This document shows positions 16,947-26,095 of a DNA stretch of 64,000 bases, in pieces. Source of the stretch: Planctomycetota bacterium (GTDB lineage: Bacteria; Planctomycetota; PUPC01; JACPCR01); the NCBI GenBank assembly GCA_016179685.1, contig JACPCR010000083.1, positions 56,728 to 120,727 on the forward strand, written 5' to 3'. The translations under genes and the position numbers were made by a program. Each line of letters starts with the position of its first letter. Position 1 is the stretch's first letter. A model generated the notes under the pieces. It saw only the letters and a program-made list of their open reading frames with translations, did not search any database and was not told the DNA's origin.

Positions 16947-17074
16947 TTTCGAGGCAGAACACGGATTTCGGAAAGGCGCACACGAGTACACCGTGCACGC
17001 GTCATATTTTTGAGCCAGGAGTTTCCCGGACACGCGAACGGCATCACAAAAGTCTTCGGCTCGAAAAATCCCCA

Positions 17075-18928
17075 CTAGCCCGAGAGGCGAAGGACTTCCC
17101 GGACGTATTCGGCAGTCTCGGCCTTGCGTGTCCAGAGGGCAAGGGACTCGTGGGAGGAGGGGTCTTGGGGGCTGGAGTAGAGCCGGCATCCGGCCTGCGG
17201 GGTAAAGCGGAGGTAGGACCAGGTTTCGTAAAGCACGAAGCTGTTGAAGCGCCCATCCTGGCGGGCGCGCTGGAACTCGCGGGCAAGCCCGGGATTGCAC
17301 CAGACGTAGCGGTTGACCGAGATGGGGATTTGCCTGGTGCTGCAGGCGCGAATCATCTCCTCGGCCACGGGATCGCCTTCGAAGACGGCGGCGAAGGGAG
17401 TGGCGAAGGGACGGAGCATGGCCTCATCGAGGAGGCCTTCATAAATCCAGCGCTGCCACTCGAAGTCGATATTGGCCGGATAAGCGAGGCGGCGTGCGCG
17501 GGGCCGCTGCTCCGTCGGGCGAAACCAGTCCAGGTTGAGGTTGAGGCGCATGCGTTTTCCCCTGGAGGCGATGAGCGTTTTGGCCTTGCGGAGGAACTCC
17601 GTGTAGGCGCGCCCGCGCACGCGGGTTACATCGGCCAGGAGGTCCTGTCCATCCTCTGGACGTTGGCGGAGGACGGTCTCGTTGAAGCCATAATCGTCCG
17701 GCGTATCCGTATGCGTTGAATGATTTTCGACGCGGAGCTCGATGCCGTCGACGCCGGCGTCGAGCATCTCGCGGATACAGGAGAGCCAGAAGGCCTGGAC
17801 CTCCGGCTCGGTCTCGCAGAGGGCGCCCGGCAGGAAGCGGTTTCGACCCCGTGCGAAGGCGACGTAGCCCCTGGAGTTGGGGGCGGCAGGCGGACGACCC
17901 ACGGCGAAGCCGTTCTCGGGAGCGATCGAGAGGGCGCTGATGCCGTTGGGCACATCGAGCACGGTCGTTTCTGGCCCTCGGCCGGTATCGAACGAGAGGC
18001 CTCCCCGGGCGAAGTCTTCCCATTCTTGAAACCAGATGCTCGTGCCCGTTGCGAACACGCCGGGAATCTCGCGGCCTCGCTCGTCCAGGGGTCTCATCAG
18101 AGCATCCCAGGCGTTGGAGAAATCGCCGGGGCCCGAAGTGAAGTTGGTGGTGACCAGGATGTATCGGGCGTCCAGCCGGAGGCCATGGAGGGTCAGGGTG
18201 CGCACCGGGTCGCCCCTGGCCGCCAGGAGTTCGCCGTAGATGTTGCGAAAGTCCCGCGGCGCGGGCTCGATGGTTTCGAGAAACTGAAAATCGCCTGGCA
18301 TCCGTTGATATCGGTAGTTGCGCTCGCTCGTCCAGATTTGGAGATTTTCCTTCCGGATACGCGTGGGAGAGGCGTCTCCCTTCATCAAGCGGATGGCACG
18401 AATGGTCGCGTCCTCGATGCCGGGGGTGAGGTCATCGGTCCGGCGCCGGATGCGCAGGTGCGGATTCAGGAGCACGAACGGGTCGAGCCAGGTGAGGAAG
18501 CCGCCGATGTGGGGGAGTCGGCCCCACTGGCGAGCTTGGGGGCAACCCTCGGGGAGGACTCCGGATATGCCGGTCTCATAGGGTTTAAAATAGGCATAAA
18601 TCTGAAGACCGTGCCGATGGGCGGCCTCCGCGGCGACCCGGAGAGGATTGCCCAAGAGGTCCAGCGTCTGCCCATAGGCCTTCCACTGGTTCTGGTCGAA
18701 GCCGAGGGAGGGGTCCTCGACGCCGCCGGCGATGCCGGCGGGAAGGAAGTAGCCGCCGTGCCCGTCGCCGTAATAGGCCCAGATGACCCTGCGGATACCG
18801 GCCTGGGCGAGGGTGGCCATCATGGCCTCGATATGCGCCTCGGTGACGGGGAAGTCGGAGGTCAGCGCGTCGTCGGGGAAATCGACGAGCGTTTCGAGGG
18901 TAAAGGATCGCTCGGTGTTTTTGACCAT
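17075..18928 (-). CDS. uncharacterised TIM-barrel, glycosyl-hydrolase-like protein
   Basis: 617 residues, not assigned to a named family with certainty. The opening third reads like the beta-strands of a GH10/GHL-type barrel (IRRVIWAYYGDGHGGYFLP, HGLQIYAYFKPYE); a central region is beta-rich; a later part (DAGVDGIELRVENHSTHTD, RMRLNLNLDWFRP) continues a barrel with potential acidic active-site residues. There is no signal peptide, so it is probably cytoplasmic unless the start is misassigned. The ATG at 18928 has no strong ribosome binding site. Two shorter proteins at 32422 and 35542 have a similar style (C-x-C residues plus HxxE segments) but no clear alignment. A role in carbohydrate turnover is inference only. 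Confidence 0.6.
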   Translation of the reverse strand: MVKNTERSFTLETLVDFPDDALTSDFPVTEAHIEAMMATLAQAGIRRVIWAYYGDGHGGYFLPAGIAGGVEDPSLGFDQNQWKAYGQTLDLLGNPLRVAAEAAHRHGLQIYAYFKPYETGISGVLPEGCPQARQWGRLPHIGGFLTWLDPFVLLNPHLRIRRRTDDLTPGIEDATIRAIRLMKGDASPTRIRKENLQIWTSERNYRYQRMPGDFQFLETIEPAPRDFRNIYGELLAARGDPVRTLTLHGLRLDARYILVTTNFTSGPGDFSNAWDALMRPLDERGREIPGVFATGTSIWFQEWEDFARGGLSFDTGRGPETTVLDVPNGISALSIAPENGFAVGRPPAAPNSRGYVAFARGRNRFLPGALCETEPEVQAFWLSCIREMLDAGVDGIELRVENHSTHTDTPDDYGFNETVLRQRPEDGQDLLADVTRVRGRAYTEFLRKAKTLIASRGKRMRLNLNLDWFRPTEQRPRARRLAYPANIDFEWQRWIYEGLLDEAMLRPFATPFAAVFEGDPVAEEMIRACSTRQIPISVNRYVWCNPGLAREFQRARQDGRFNSFVLYETWSYLRFTPQAGCRLYSSPQDPSSHESLALWTRKAETAEYVREVLRLSG

Positions 18929-19243
18929 AGGGGGGGTGACGTTATTGCTACAGGACAGTCAGGACGGTATGGAAAATGAATTTACGATATTTGCATCGGT
19001 GGAGGCAGCGTCAGCGAATATATTTTTCCATCCATTCCCAGCTCATTTGATAAGAGTATCTAAATCAGTTTCCCCGACTGGGCGGTTTTTTCAAGCGGGC
19101 CCACGGGCGACCAGGGCGGATTCATGGGGTTGAGAACCTGTGGCCAGGTCCGTACAGTAGATGGGGCCCGGTCTTCGGCTGGTGCGGGTTGCCTGGTGTT
19201 TGGAGCCCGGGCTGGAGGCGGCACACTTCGTGGAGTCTGAAGG
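18929..19243. other. divergent intergenic region
   Basis: About 315 bp between divergent genes, so it should hold promoters for both. The middle (18950-19060) is relatively AT-rich. No operator, riboswitch or repeat family was recognised. Confidence 0.4.
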
Positions 19244-20095
19244 ATGAAGCTGGTCTTGCACGGGAACTACCGCTTGGGCGTGCTCCGGGACGGGCAGGTC
19301 ATCGACGTGACGTCCGCCCTGGGGCGCATGTATCGGGGCCGGCCCGGTGAGGTGATGAGGAGGGTGGTGGAGGAATGGGGCAAGTTGCGCCCGCGCATCG
19401 AGGGGGCTTTGCAGAGCGGGCAAGGCTCGCCGGTGGAGAGCGTGCGGCTTCGGCCGCCCGTGCCGCGGCCGGGCCAGCTTGTCTGCCTGGCAGGCAACTA
19501 TCTCGAGCCGGCGAGGCCGGACCGAGGGGCATTCAACGCCTTCCTCAAGCCTCCGACGAGCATCATCGGTCCGAAGGAGACGGTGGAGCTTCCCCCGGCA
19601 TCGGTGAAGTACTTCCATTTCGAGCCGGAGCTGGCGGTGGTGATCGGAAAGAAGGCATCGCGCGTACCGGCGTCTGAGGCGATGCAGCACGTCTTCGGCT
19701 ACACGCCGTTCCTGGATGCCTCCGCGCGGGGCCTGCCCGGCGGTTTTTTTCTGGGCAAGAGCTGGCATACCTTCGGCCCGATGGGCCCGGCCCTGGTGAC
19801 CGCGGACGAGGTTACGGACCCGCACAAGCTGGGCGTTCGGCTCTGGGTGAACGACGAGCTGCGACACGACTTCTCGACGGCTTCCATGGGGCGCTTGATC
19901 CCGGAGGTGATCGCTGAGGTCACACAGGTCATGGCGCTCGAGCCGGGCGACGTGGTGTCTACCGGCACGCACCATCAGGGCCTGAGGCCGATCCAGGATG
20001 GGGACCGGCTTCGTCTGGAGATTGAGGGTCTGGGGCCTGCGCTGCACGTGAGCGTGCGGGACCCCTTGAAGCGAACATCCTGGGCGGCTGACTGA
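19244..20095 (+). CDS. fumarylacetoacetate hydrolase (FAH)-family protein
   Basis: 283 residues. FAH-fold enzymes hydrolyse, decarboxylate or isomerise beta-keto-acid substrates with a divalent metal. Residues about 70-275 show the fold: PGQLVCLAGNY, FHFEPELAVVIGK (metal-binding E-x-E), YTPFLDAS, GKSWHTFGPMGPALV, and the closing GDVVSTGTHHQG where most homologues have GTP-G. The metal ligands appear present. Related proteins include 2-keto-3-deoxy-sugar-acid hydrolases and homoprotocatechuate isomerases. The neighbours do not decide between sugar-acid and aromatic catabolism. Confidence 0.82.
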   Translation: MKLVLHGNYRLGVLRDGQVIDVTSALGRMYRGRPGEVMRRVVEEWGKLRPRIEGALQSGQGSPVESVRLRPPVPRPGQLVCLAGNYLEPARPDRGAFNAFLKPPTSIIGPKETVELPPASVKYFHFEPELAVVIGKKASRVPASEAMQHVFGYTPFLDASARGLPGGFFLGKSWHTFGPMGPALVTADEVTDPHKLGVRLWVNDELRHDFSTASMGRLIPEVIAEVTQVMALEPGDVVSTGTHHQGLRPIQDGDRLRLEIEGLGPALHVSVRDPLKRTSWAAD

Positions 20096-20259
20096 TGAGA
20101 GCTCACGCATCCCTTCGAATGAGCGCGCCATGGCCGAGACGAGCCTGGAGATTCCTGCTGAAATCCCGCCCTCCTTGGATTCGAGGCGCATGTTGACACG
20201 GCACGCTGTCCGCCGGGCAACCGAGCTTCTGGAAGGGGCTTGCAGCAGCTTAATTTTCA

Positions 20260-20288
20260 TTGACAAACCTTATTGCAGAAAGTGTTAT
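20260..20288 (+). promoter_or_regulatory. possible sigma-70 promoter of the relict vapBC
   Basis: TTGACA (20260-20265), a 17-bp spacer and TGTTAT (20283-20288) in an AT-rich patch. A dispersed repeat separates it from the relict antitoxin start at 20410. The -35 is perfect and the -10 is 4 of 6. Confidence 0.4.
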
Positions 20289-20305
20289 GCTAGCAGAACG
20301 CTAGA

Positions 20306-20399
20306 GAAATCCGCTGCGTTCTTCGGGCTCGCGGATTCCAGAGCCAGGGTTGGCCCGGCTTTGCTGGCCCAGCCCTAGCGGAGAAACAGAAGTTTCTAG
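20306..20399 (-). repeat. isolated copy of the 143-bp repeat family
   Basis: The first 54 bases are the reverse complement of about 6435-6488 with few changes, including the GGCTCTG(A/G)AATCCGCGAGCCCGAAG word and the flanking GAAATCCGCTGCG. It shows that the tandem array at 5878 is an amplified member of a dispersed family. Confidence 0.75.
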
Positions 20400-20409
20400 A
20401 GGATTGGCC

Positions 20410-20735
20410 ATGCCCGGACTCGTTATCAAAGACATCCCGATTGACTCGACCTGGCGATCGGCATAATCAGCCCGAACGAACAGTGCCCGTCACCAGAAGC
20501 CGCTCTCCAGCAAGCCGTGAATTATTCGATCACGGTTTACGATGTCCAGTACATGGCGTTGGCGAAATATCCCGCTGTTTTCTGCATCACGGAAGATGAG
20601 GAGCTTCAGCAGAAGTGCAGCGGGCGTGCGGTTTCGATGAAGCGATTCATTGAGGATTCTGGAGGCTCGGACCTGGTTCGGGAACGTGCCGTGCAATATA
20701 GTGCGGGGCGCATCCGACCAGGCGGGGATGCCTGA
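20410..20735 (+). pseudogene. relic of a vapBC toxin-antitoxin locus (antitoxin start joined to toxin end)
   Basis: From ATG 20410 the frame reads MPGLVIKDIP, the usual opening of FitA/VapB-type ribbon-helix-helix antitoxins, then stops after 18 codons. From about 20445 another frame gives the C-terminal part of a PIN-domain toxin: EAALQQAVNYSITVYDVQYMALA, with the conserved aspartate of the YD motif, then VFCITEDEELQQK. The antitoxin C-terminus and toxin N-terminus are missing, so an internal deletion probably removed most of both genes. Confidence 0.65.
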
Positions 20736-20793
20736 GGCGGGCAGCAGGCTTTAACGGAGGAGACCATCCGGCCGCCTCCAGGCCGTGATTCCC

Positions 20794-21324
20794 ATGGGCT
20801 ACAATCTTTACCTGGTGAAGGAAGGGAGCTGGCATGACGAGGCCAGCGCGTTCTCCACGGCCGAGTGGACCGACCTGCAGCAGGGGCACGAGGTCCCTGA
20901 CTGGTTATGGTACTCCGACGGGCGTGTGGGTGTGAAGAATCCGACCCAGGAGCAGATTAGAATCTTTGTGCGGCTTGCAGGAAGCCGAGGATGGCTGGTG
21001 CGAGGGGAGGAAGGGGAGTGCTATCGGGAGGACGGGACCCAGGAGGAGAAGGATGCGCCGACCGCTCAGCGACACGGCCTGGTAGGACGGCTTCTTGGCG
21101 CGATACGCACTGCTGGGGTGAAGCGAAGAACGTCCCGGTCCATGCAGGGCAGCGGATGCCCGTTCCGGGTCGGAGACCGTGTTCGGACGCTGTTCCGTTC
21201 CGGTGGTGTGGTCGTCTCGGTTGACGGCGGAGCGAATCGAGGCTTGGGCAGCATCCGGGTGGAGTTTCCCGACGGGGCGCAAGTGAGTTTTCCATTTGTA
21301 GGGCATGACTTGCAGAAGGAATGA
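20794..21324 (+). CDS. hypothetical protein with C-terminal SH3-like region
   Basis: 176 residues from ATG 20794 (MGYNLYLVKEG); GTG 20785 is an in-frame alternative. The family is not recognised. The first 75 residues are mixed alpha/beta and rich in Trp. The region around 80-115 is basic and looks disordered. The last 55 residues, PFRVGDRVRTLFRSGGVVVSV...IRVEFPDG, resemble an SH3/KOW-like barrel seen in small nucleic-acid or protein-binding modules. Its stop overlaps the next start by ATGA, so it is coupled to the following unknown protein. Confidence 0.6.
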   Translation: MGYNLYLVKEGSWHDEASAFSTAEWTDLQQGHEVPDWLWYSDGRVGVKNPTQEQIRIFVRLAGSRGWLVRGEEGECYREDGTQEEKDAPTAQRHGLVGRLLGAIRTAGVKRRTSRSMQGSGCPFRVGDRVRTLFRSGGVVVSVDGGANRGLGSIRVEFPDGAQVSFPFVGHDLQKE

Positions 21325-22757
21325 AGCTCATGGTATCCATTCAGGAACGGATTTTGGCGAGTTTTGAAGGACGTGTTCCGCTCTCGTATACCCCAAGTTT
21401 TCGCGTCGAGCGCGAGGCGAAGGGCTGGCGGATTTACGACCGGGCCGAGGCCATCGGGTTCTTCGGCGACTGCGGCTGGCTGTTCTTTGATATCTGGAAA
21501 TTCTCGCCCCACGATCCTGCAATCTTTGCGAACGAGAGGATGGCGGGGAAGGTCGTGGACATCCACACCCTGCACAACACGGTGATGAACATTCCGGTGG
21601 GCGCGGCATCGGACCTTGTCCAGGGGGTAGCGGACCCGGTGGGACACCTTCGGCCGGAATGGGTGAAGGGGCAAGGGGCTGAGTTGGAGCTGATGCTTTC
21701 TGGGGTTTATGGGCAGGGCCAGCGTGCGCAGTTTCGTTTCCGAGCCATTTACGATTCCGCGTGGGCCCGTTACCGGTACTTTTTTGATGCGGATGTGTGG
21801 AAGCTGAGTCCATCGGGTATGGAGCCCTGGAACATGATGATGGCGGGTGCCCTGCACAGCCGGTCCGAGAAGCGTCGCTGGACGCACTCGATCTGGGAGG
21901 GTGCGGATGGAAAGCTCCGGCGTCTGGTGCATTCGAACGCGTTGTTTGATTGCACGGACTATGCCTCGGCGGACTGGCGCAGCAAGAACGGGCCGGATCG
22001 CGGGGCGTGGATCGCCTACGGGGTGGATTCGGTGTTCAACCCGGCGGTCCTGGTCCATCGCAGTTCCGTGCCGGTCCGTTTTGCCACCTGTTCGCAGCTT
22101 TTCGACGAACACATCCTGTGGCAGCAGGCGGGTCTGGAGCACCTGGATGAGGGATACTTTCACTTCGAGCTGGCGACCGAGCTGGTGAGTCTGGACGCCG
22201 CCCTGGCGGCGGAGCTGCTCGAACGAGCGTCCGATCCGCCGCGCCCGCGACAGTGGCGTTACCGGCGGATCGCTTTGCCCTTCCGGATGGACGAGGTGAA
22301 CTCGTTCGAGTCAGCGGTGGACCCGTGGCGGCCGGAGGAGTGTCCGATCCTGACGGTCGACGAGGAAGCGGGCCGGCCGATTCGCTGGGTCAGCGGCATG
22401 GCGCACAGCGGGTCGCGGAGCCTTCAATTCGAGGGGCGAAATCCGACGGGCTGGACCGTGCTGACGCCGGGTGGCGCGGTCTGCAACATCGATCCGGGGG
22501 CCCGCTACCGATTCAGCGCCTGGGTGCGGACAAAGGACGTTGAGCGGTTCGCTCGGCTGGAGCTTCAGTCAGTCGAGTATTCCTATTCCAACGTGATCGA
22601 CGGGGCGTATTCGAGGATGCTGGGCGCGACGAACGACTGGACGCTACTGTCCGTGGAACTGGACAGCGGGGACGAGGCGTATCTTGTGCCGCGGATGGCG
22701 CTCTATGGGACGGGGCTGGCCTGGTTTGACGACGTGAAGCTCGAACGGATAGGGTGA
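21321..22757 (+). CDS. unknown protein with C-terminal carbohydrate-binding-like domain
   Basis: 478 residues; the N-terminal 300 are not recognised. They are rich in aromatic residues and contain beta-strands such as RFRAIYDSAWARYRYFFDADVWKL, suggesting a beta-sandwich domain. Residues about 340-478 look like a CBM4/9-type jelly roll: SGSRSLQFEGRNPTGW, YRFSAWVRTKDV, WTLLSVELD, LAWFDDVKLERIG. No signal peptide is apparent, which is odd for a carbohydrate-binding protein. The ATG at 21321 overlaps the previous stop by four bases. A role in glycan handling is possible but not shown. Confidence 0.65.
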   Translation: MKLMVSIQERILASFEGRVPLSYTPSFRVEREAKGWRIYDRAEAIGFFGDCGWLFFDIWKFSPHDPAIFANERMAGKVVDIHTLHNTVMNIPVGAASDLVQGVADPVGHLRPEWVKGQGAELELMLSGVYGQGQRAQFRFRAIYDSAWARYRYFFDADVWKLSPSGMEPWNMMMAGALHSRSEKRRWTHSIWEGADGKLRRLVHSNALFDCTDYASADWRSKNGPDRGAWIAYGVDSVFNPAVLVHRSSVPVRFATCSQLFDEHILWQQAGLEHLDEGYFHFELATELVSLDAALAAELLERASDPPRPRQWRYRRIALPFRMDEVNSFESAVDPWRPEECPILTVDEEAGRPIRWVSGMAHSGSRSLQFEGRNPTGWTVLTPGGAVCNIDPGARYRFSAWVRTKDVERFARLELQSVEYSYSNVIDGAYSRMLGATNDWTLLSVELDSGDEAYLVPRMALYGTGLAWFDDVKLERIG

Positions 22758-23109
22758 TCGATGTTCCTCACACCGGCTCGAAGGTGAAAAGACGGCCGCG
22801 GCCTCGGCGGAGCTCGCGAGGTCCGTCGAGTGAATGGACTCGCAGGGCCGGGCGAAGCATTCACGAAATTTGAAGCGCGTGGCAGCATGCCCCTGGATTT
22901 CAACGCCGGCGCGTCTCCCTGAATGCCTTTGGGAGGGGTTCTGTGACGCGGGATTCTGCTGGGGGGGGTGCTGTGGGATTGGGACCGTATGACTTGGGCG
23001 GTTCGGTGGGCCTTCCGAAATTCGAGGCGATACGGTAGATTCCGCAGAATCAGAGCGGTTCGGTTCGTCACTCCGACTTGTCGTTTGTGATAAATAGAGG
23101 GGGCCAGGC
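22758..23109. other. gene-free stretch upstream of the SNF2 helicase
   Basis: About 350 bp with no coding signal. It contains G-runs (TTGGGAGGGG, GGGGGGG near 22960). No repeat family or promoter was identified with confidence. Confidence 0.35.
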
Positions 23110-25821
23110 ATGGGACGAGATCGAGCGGAGGTAAAGGCGGGGAAGGATTTGACTTTGCGGGACCTTCTTTCCCGGCTGACGTATGTCCAGGCGTGTCGGC
23201 TGTTGGGCCCTAACGGGAAGAAGCTGATCCAAGCCGGAGGCGCGCATCCCGTGGACATCGAGTCCCAGGTTGCGTTGCAGGGGGACTTGTTCCGCCTGCG
23301 GCTGCCCTGGTGCGTGGTGACGATGACGGTGATGGCGGGCGTACGGGGCCGGCTTCGGTGGAACTGCACCGCGTGCGACCGGGCGTGCGAGCACGTGGGA
23401 GCGGCGTTTTCGTTGATCCTGGACGAGAAGACGGCGTTGGGGCTGGCGGCCCCGCCGCCGGAGGACCTGCCCATGGAGCTGCTCGACGAGAAGGCGCTGG
23501 AGGAATGGGCGCTCTCCGAGCGCCGCGAGCGCGCGCGGGTCGAGAAAATGGGCATCGAGTCGATGGTCCCGGAGGAGCCCTGGACCGACTACCTGGTGAG
23601 TAGCGCGGTGTCGGGCAAGACCTACCGGGTGGCGCTCCGCGGCTGGGAGCGCGGGGAGTCGTACTGCTCGTGTCCGGACTTCCGGAAAAACACGCTGGGC
23701 ACCTGCAAGCACATCCTGCACGCTTTGGATAAATTGAAGAAGCGATTCCGGGCCGAGGTCTTGAAACAACCCTACGAGCGAAAGGGCGTCTCATTGCACC
23801 TCGCCTACGGGCGGGAGGTTGAACTGAGGTTGCTGCTGCCGGGGAATCTGACCCCTCAGGCGGCACGCGTTGTGCAGCCGATTGCGGATCGAGCGATCGG
23901 GGATTTGACCGACCTGCTGGAGCGGTTGAAGCGCCTGGGGAACCTGGAACAGGAAGTGACGATCTACCCGGACGCCGAGGAGTACATCGAGCAGCGACTG
24001 CTCCAGGCGCGCCTGGCGTCCAAGGCCGTGGAAATCCGAAAGGACCCTTCGTCGCATCCGCTCCGTACGGGTCTCCTCAGGGTCAAACTCCTGCCCTTCC
24101 AACTTGACGGGATTGGCTTCGCCGTCGGAGCGGGCCGGGCGGTCCTGGCGGACGACATGGGGTTGGGGAAGACGGTCCAGGGCATCGGCGTGGCGGAGTT
24201 GCTGGCGCGTGAGGCGGGAATCCGCAGGGTGCTGGTCGTGTGTCCGGCCACTCTCAAGGCGCAATGGCGCAACGAGATCGAGCGGTTCTCCGGCCGGAGC
24301 TGCGAGCTGGTGCTCGGCGGCGCGAAGGACCGGCCCGCCCGGTATAGCGGGGACTCGTTCTTTATCATCTGTAATTACGAGCAGGTCTTGAGGGACATCC
24401 TCGCCATCGAGCGAGTGCCCTGGGACCTGATCATTCTGGACGAGGGCCAGCGCATCAAGAACTGGGAAACGAAGACGAGCCGAATCGTCAAGGCTCTGAA
24501 GTCGCGCTTCGCCCTCGTGCTCACCGGGACGCCCCTGGAAAACCGGCTGGATGATCTTTACTCGGTGGTGGAGTTCATCGACGATCGGCGGCTGGGGCCC
24601 GCCTTCCGGTTCTTCCACCGTTACCGGCTGGTGGACGAGAAGGGGAAGGTGCTGGGCTACAAGAACCTGGAGGAACTGAGGGAGAGGCTGCGGCCCATTC
24701 TTCTCCGGCGCACGCGGCAAGGGGTGATCCGGGATTTGCCCCCGCGCACGACGGAGGTGGTCCGCATCACGCCCACGGATGAACAGAAGGGCCTTCACGA
24801 CACTCATCTTCAGATTGTGGCCAAGATCGTGTCCAAGCCGTTCATCTCGGAGATGGACATTCTTCGTCTCCAGAAGGCCCTGCTGATGTGCCGGCTGGCC
24901 GCGAACGGCACCTACCTGGTCGACAAGCAACCACCCGGCTACTCGAGCAAGCTGGAGGAGCTGGACCGGCTCTTTGAGCAGCTCTCGCAGGAATCGGACC
25001 GAAAGATCGTGCTGTTTTCCGAGTGGACGACGATGCTGGACCTGGTCGAAGAACGGCTCGAGAAGCGCGGGCTGCGCTTCGTCCGCATGGACGGATCTGT
25101 CCCTCAAAAGCAGCGCCAATCGCTCGTGAACGCTTTCCAGCGGGACCCCGCCGTGAAGCTTTTCATCACCACGAATGCCGGTTCGACCGGATTGAACCTC
25201 CAGGCGGCAAACACGGTGATCAACGTGGACCTGCCTTGGAATCCGGCGGTGCTCGAGCAGCGCATCTCGCGGGTCCACCGGATGGGGCAGACGCAGCCGG
25301 TGCAGGTCTTCGTTCTGGTGACGGAGGAGACGCTGGAGGAGAAGCTGCTGACAACGCTTTCGGCGAAGCACAAGCTGGCGCTCGAGGTGCTGGACCCGGA
25401 GGCGAAGGCGGACCGCGTGGACATGGTGAGCGGAATGGAGGAGTTGAAGCGGCGTCTCGAGGTGCTTCTGGGCGCGAAGCCTGATGCCCCGGTAGACATG
25501 ACGCAGAAGGCCAAAGAGACGATCGTGGCGGCTCAGCAGGTCCAACGGGAGCGTGTATCGGCGGCGGCGGGCCAACTCGTCGGCGCCGCCTTTGCTTTCC
25601 TGGGCCAGGTCATGCCCTCGGCGAAGGAGACGGAAGAATCCCGGCGTTTAGCGCAGGAGCTGCAGCATCGGCTCGAGGATGGCCTCGAACGCGACGAGCA
25701 GGGCCGGCTTCGCCTGGCCATCACGCTCCCCGACGTTTCGGCGCTCGAGGGGATGGCGAAGGCCGTGGCCGCGCTCCTGAGCCGGCCGGGCGGCGGGGGC
25801 GTTCCCATCGCGCGTGTCTGA
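23110..25821 (+). CDS. SNF2-family helicase with SWIM zinc finger
   Basis: 903 residues. The SNF2 ATPase core carries LADDMGLGKTVQG (Walker A at about 348-357), LDEGQRIKN (DExx box near 445), SRFALVLTGTPLENRLDDLYS, then helicase C with FSEWTTMLDLV, TTNAGSTGLNLQ (about 687) and RISRVHRMGQTQPV. A SWIM zinc finger, C-S-C-P-D then C-K-H, sits at about 186-200; a second Cys/His cluster, C-T-A-C-x3-C-E-H, is at about 85-97. The C-terminal 130 residues are helical. SWIM-SNF2 proteins are DNA-dependent translocases found in repair and some defence contexts. It stands alone here, not in an obvious operon. Confidence 0.92.
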   Translation: MGRDRAEVKAGKDLTLRDLLSRLTYVQACRLLGPNGKKLIQAGGAHPVDIESQVALQGDLFRLRLPWCVVTMTVMAGVRGRLRWNCTACDRACEHVGAAFSLILDEKTALGLAAPPPEDLPMELLDEKALEEWALSERRERARVEKMGIESMVPEEPWTDYLVSSAVSGKTYRVALRGWERGESYCSCPDFRKNTLGTCKHILHALDKLKKRFRAEVLKQPYERKGVSLHLAYGREVELRLLLPGNLTPQAARVVQPIADRAIGDLTDLLERLKRLGNLEQEVTIYPDAEEYIEQRLLQARLASKAVEIRKDPSSHPLRTGLLRVKLLPFQLDGIGFAVGAGRAVLADDMGLGKTVQGIGVAELLAREAGIRRVLVVCPATLKAQWRNEIERFSGRSCELVLGGAKDRPARYSGDSFFIICNYEQVLRDILAIERVPWDLIILDEGQRIKNWETKTSRIVKALKSRFALVLTGTPLENRLDDLYSVVEFIDDRRLGPAFRFFHRYRLVDEKGKVLGYKNLEELRERLRPILLRRTRQGVIRDLPPRTTEVVRITPTDEQKGLHDTHLQIVAKIVSKPFISEMDILRLQKALLMCRLAANGTYLVDKQPPGYSSKLEELDRLFEQLSQESDRKIVLFSEWTTMLDLVEERLEKRGLRFVRMDGSVPQKQRQSLVNAFQRDPAVKLFITTNAGSTGLNLQAANTVINVDLPWNPAVLEQRISRVHRMGQTQPVQVFVLVTEETLEEKLLTTLSAKHKLALEVLDPEAKADRVDMVSGMEELKRRLEVLLGAKPDAPVDMTQKAKETIVAAQQVQRERVSAAAGQLVGAAFAFLGQVMPSAKETEESRRLAQELQHRLEDGLERDEQGRLRLAITLPDVSALEGMAKAVAALLSRPGGGGVPIARV

Positions 25822-25850
25822 GACCATGCGGGAATTCGGCAGGACTTCCG

Positions 25851-26066
25851 CTACGAGCGGCCCCAGTTTTCTATCGCAAGCGTGTCCACGCGTCGGAACT
25901 CGCCCTCGTTGGCGGTCACCAGCGTTGCCCCGAGGGACAGGGCATGCGCAGCGATGAGCGTATCCAGTAGAATCAGAAGGCTGCGCGCATCTCTGTGCGA
26001 ATCATCGATTTCAAAATATCCTGGAGCGGGTATCATCAGCAGGCGGGTGCGGAAGCGCAACAGCAC
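25851..26066 (-). pseudogene. C-terminal fragment of a VapC-type PIN toxin
   Basis: The minus strand encodes DTLIAAHALSLGATLVTANEGEFRRVDTLAIENW, the final PIN-domain segment of VapC toxins with two of the conserved acidic residues. The N-terminal two thirds with the first aspartate are absent, and no antitoxin lies upstream, where a hairpin repeat and the next gene begin. It is a decayed toxin. Confidence 0.7.
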
Positions 26067-26085
26067 TTCCGTACCCGCCTACCAG
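26041..26085. repeat. imperfect hairpin of the GCACTT family
   Basis: AGGCGGGTGCGGAAGCGC pairs with GCACTTCCGTACCCGCCT across a short loop, with two G-T-type changes that keep pairing possible. It lies directly before the phytanoyl-CoA-dioxygenase-like gene. Confidence 0.65.
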
Positions 26086-26095
26086 GAGGGGTCTT

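Noticed and set aside
17227..17719. Plus-strand frames around the 17-18 kb region
   Set aside because: Antisense to the 617-residue TIM-barrel-like gene.
23791..25575. 594-codon open frame on the minus strand
   Set aside because: It is antisense to the SNF2 helicase, with Arg/Gln/His-rich composition and no motif; a GC-driven shadow.
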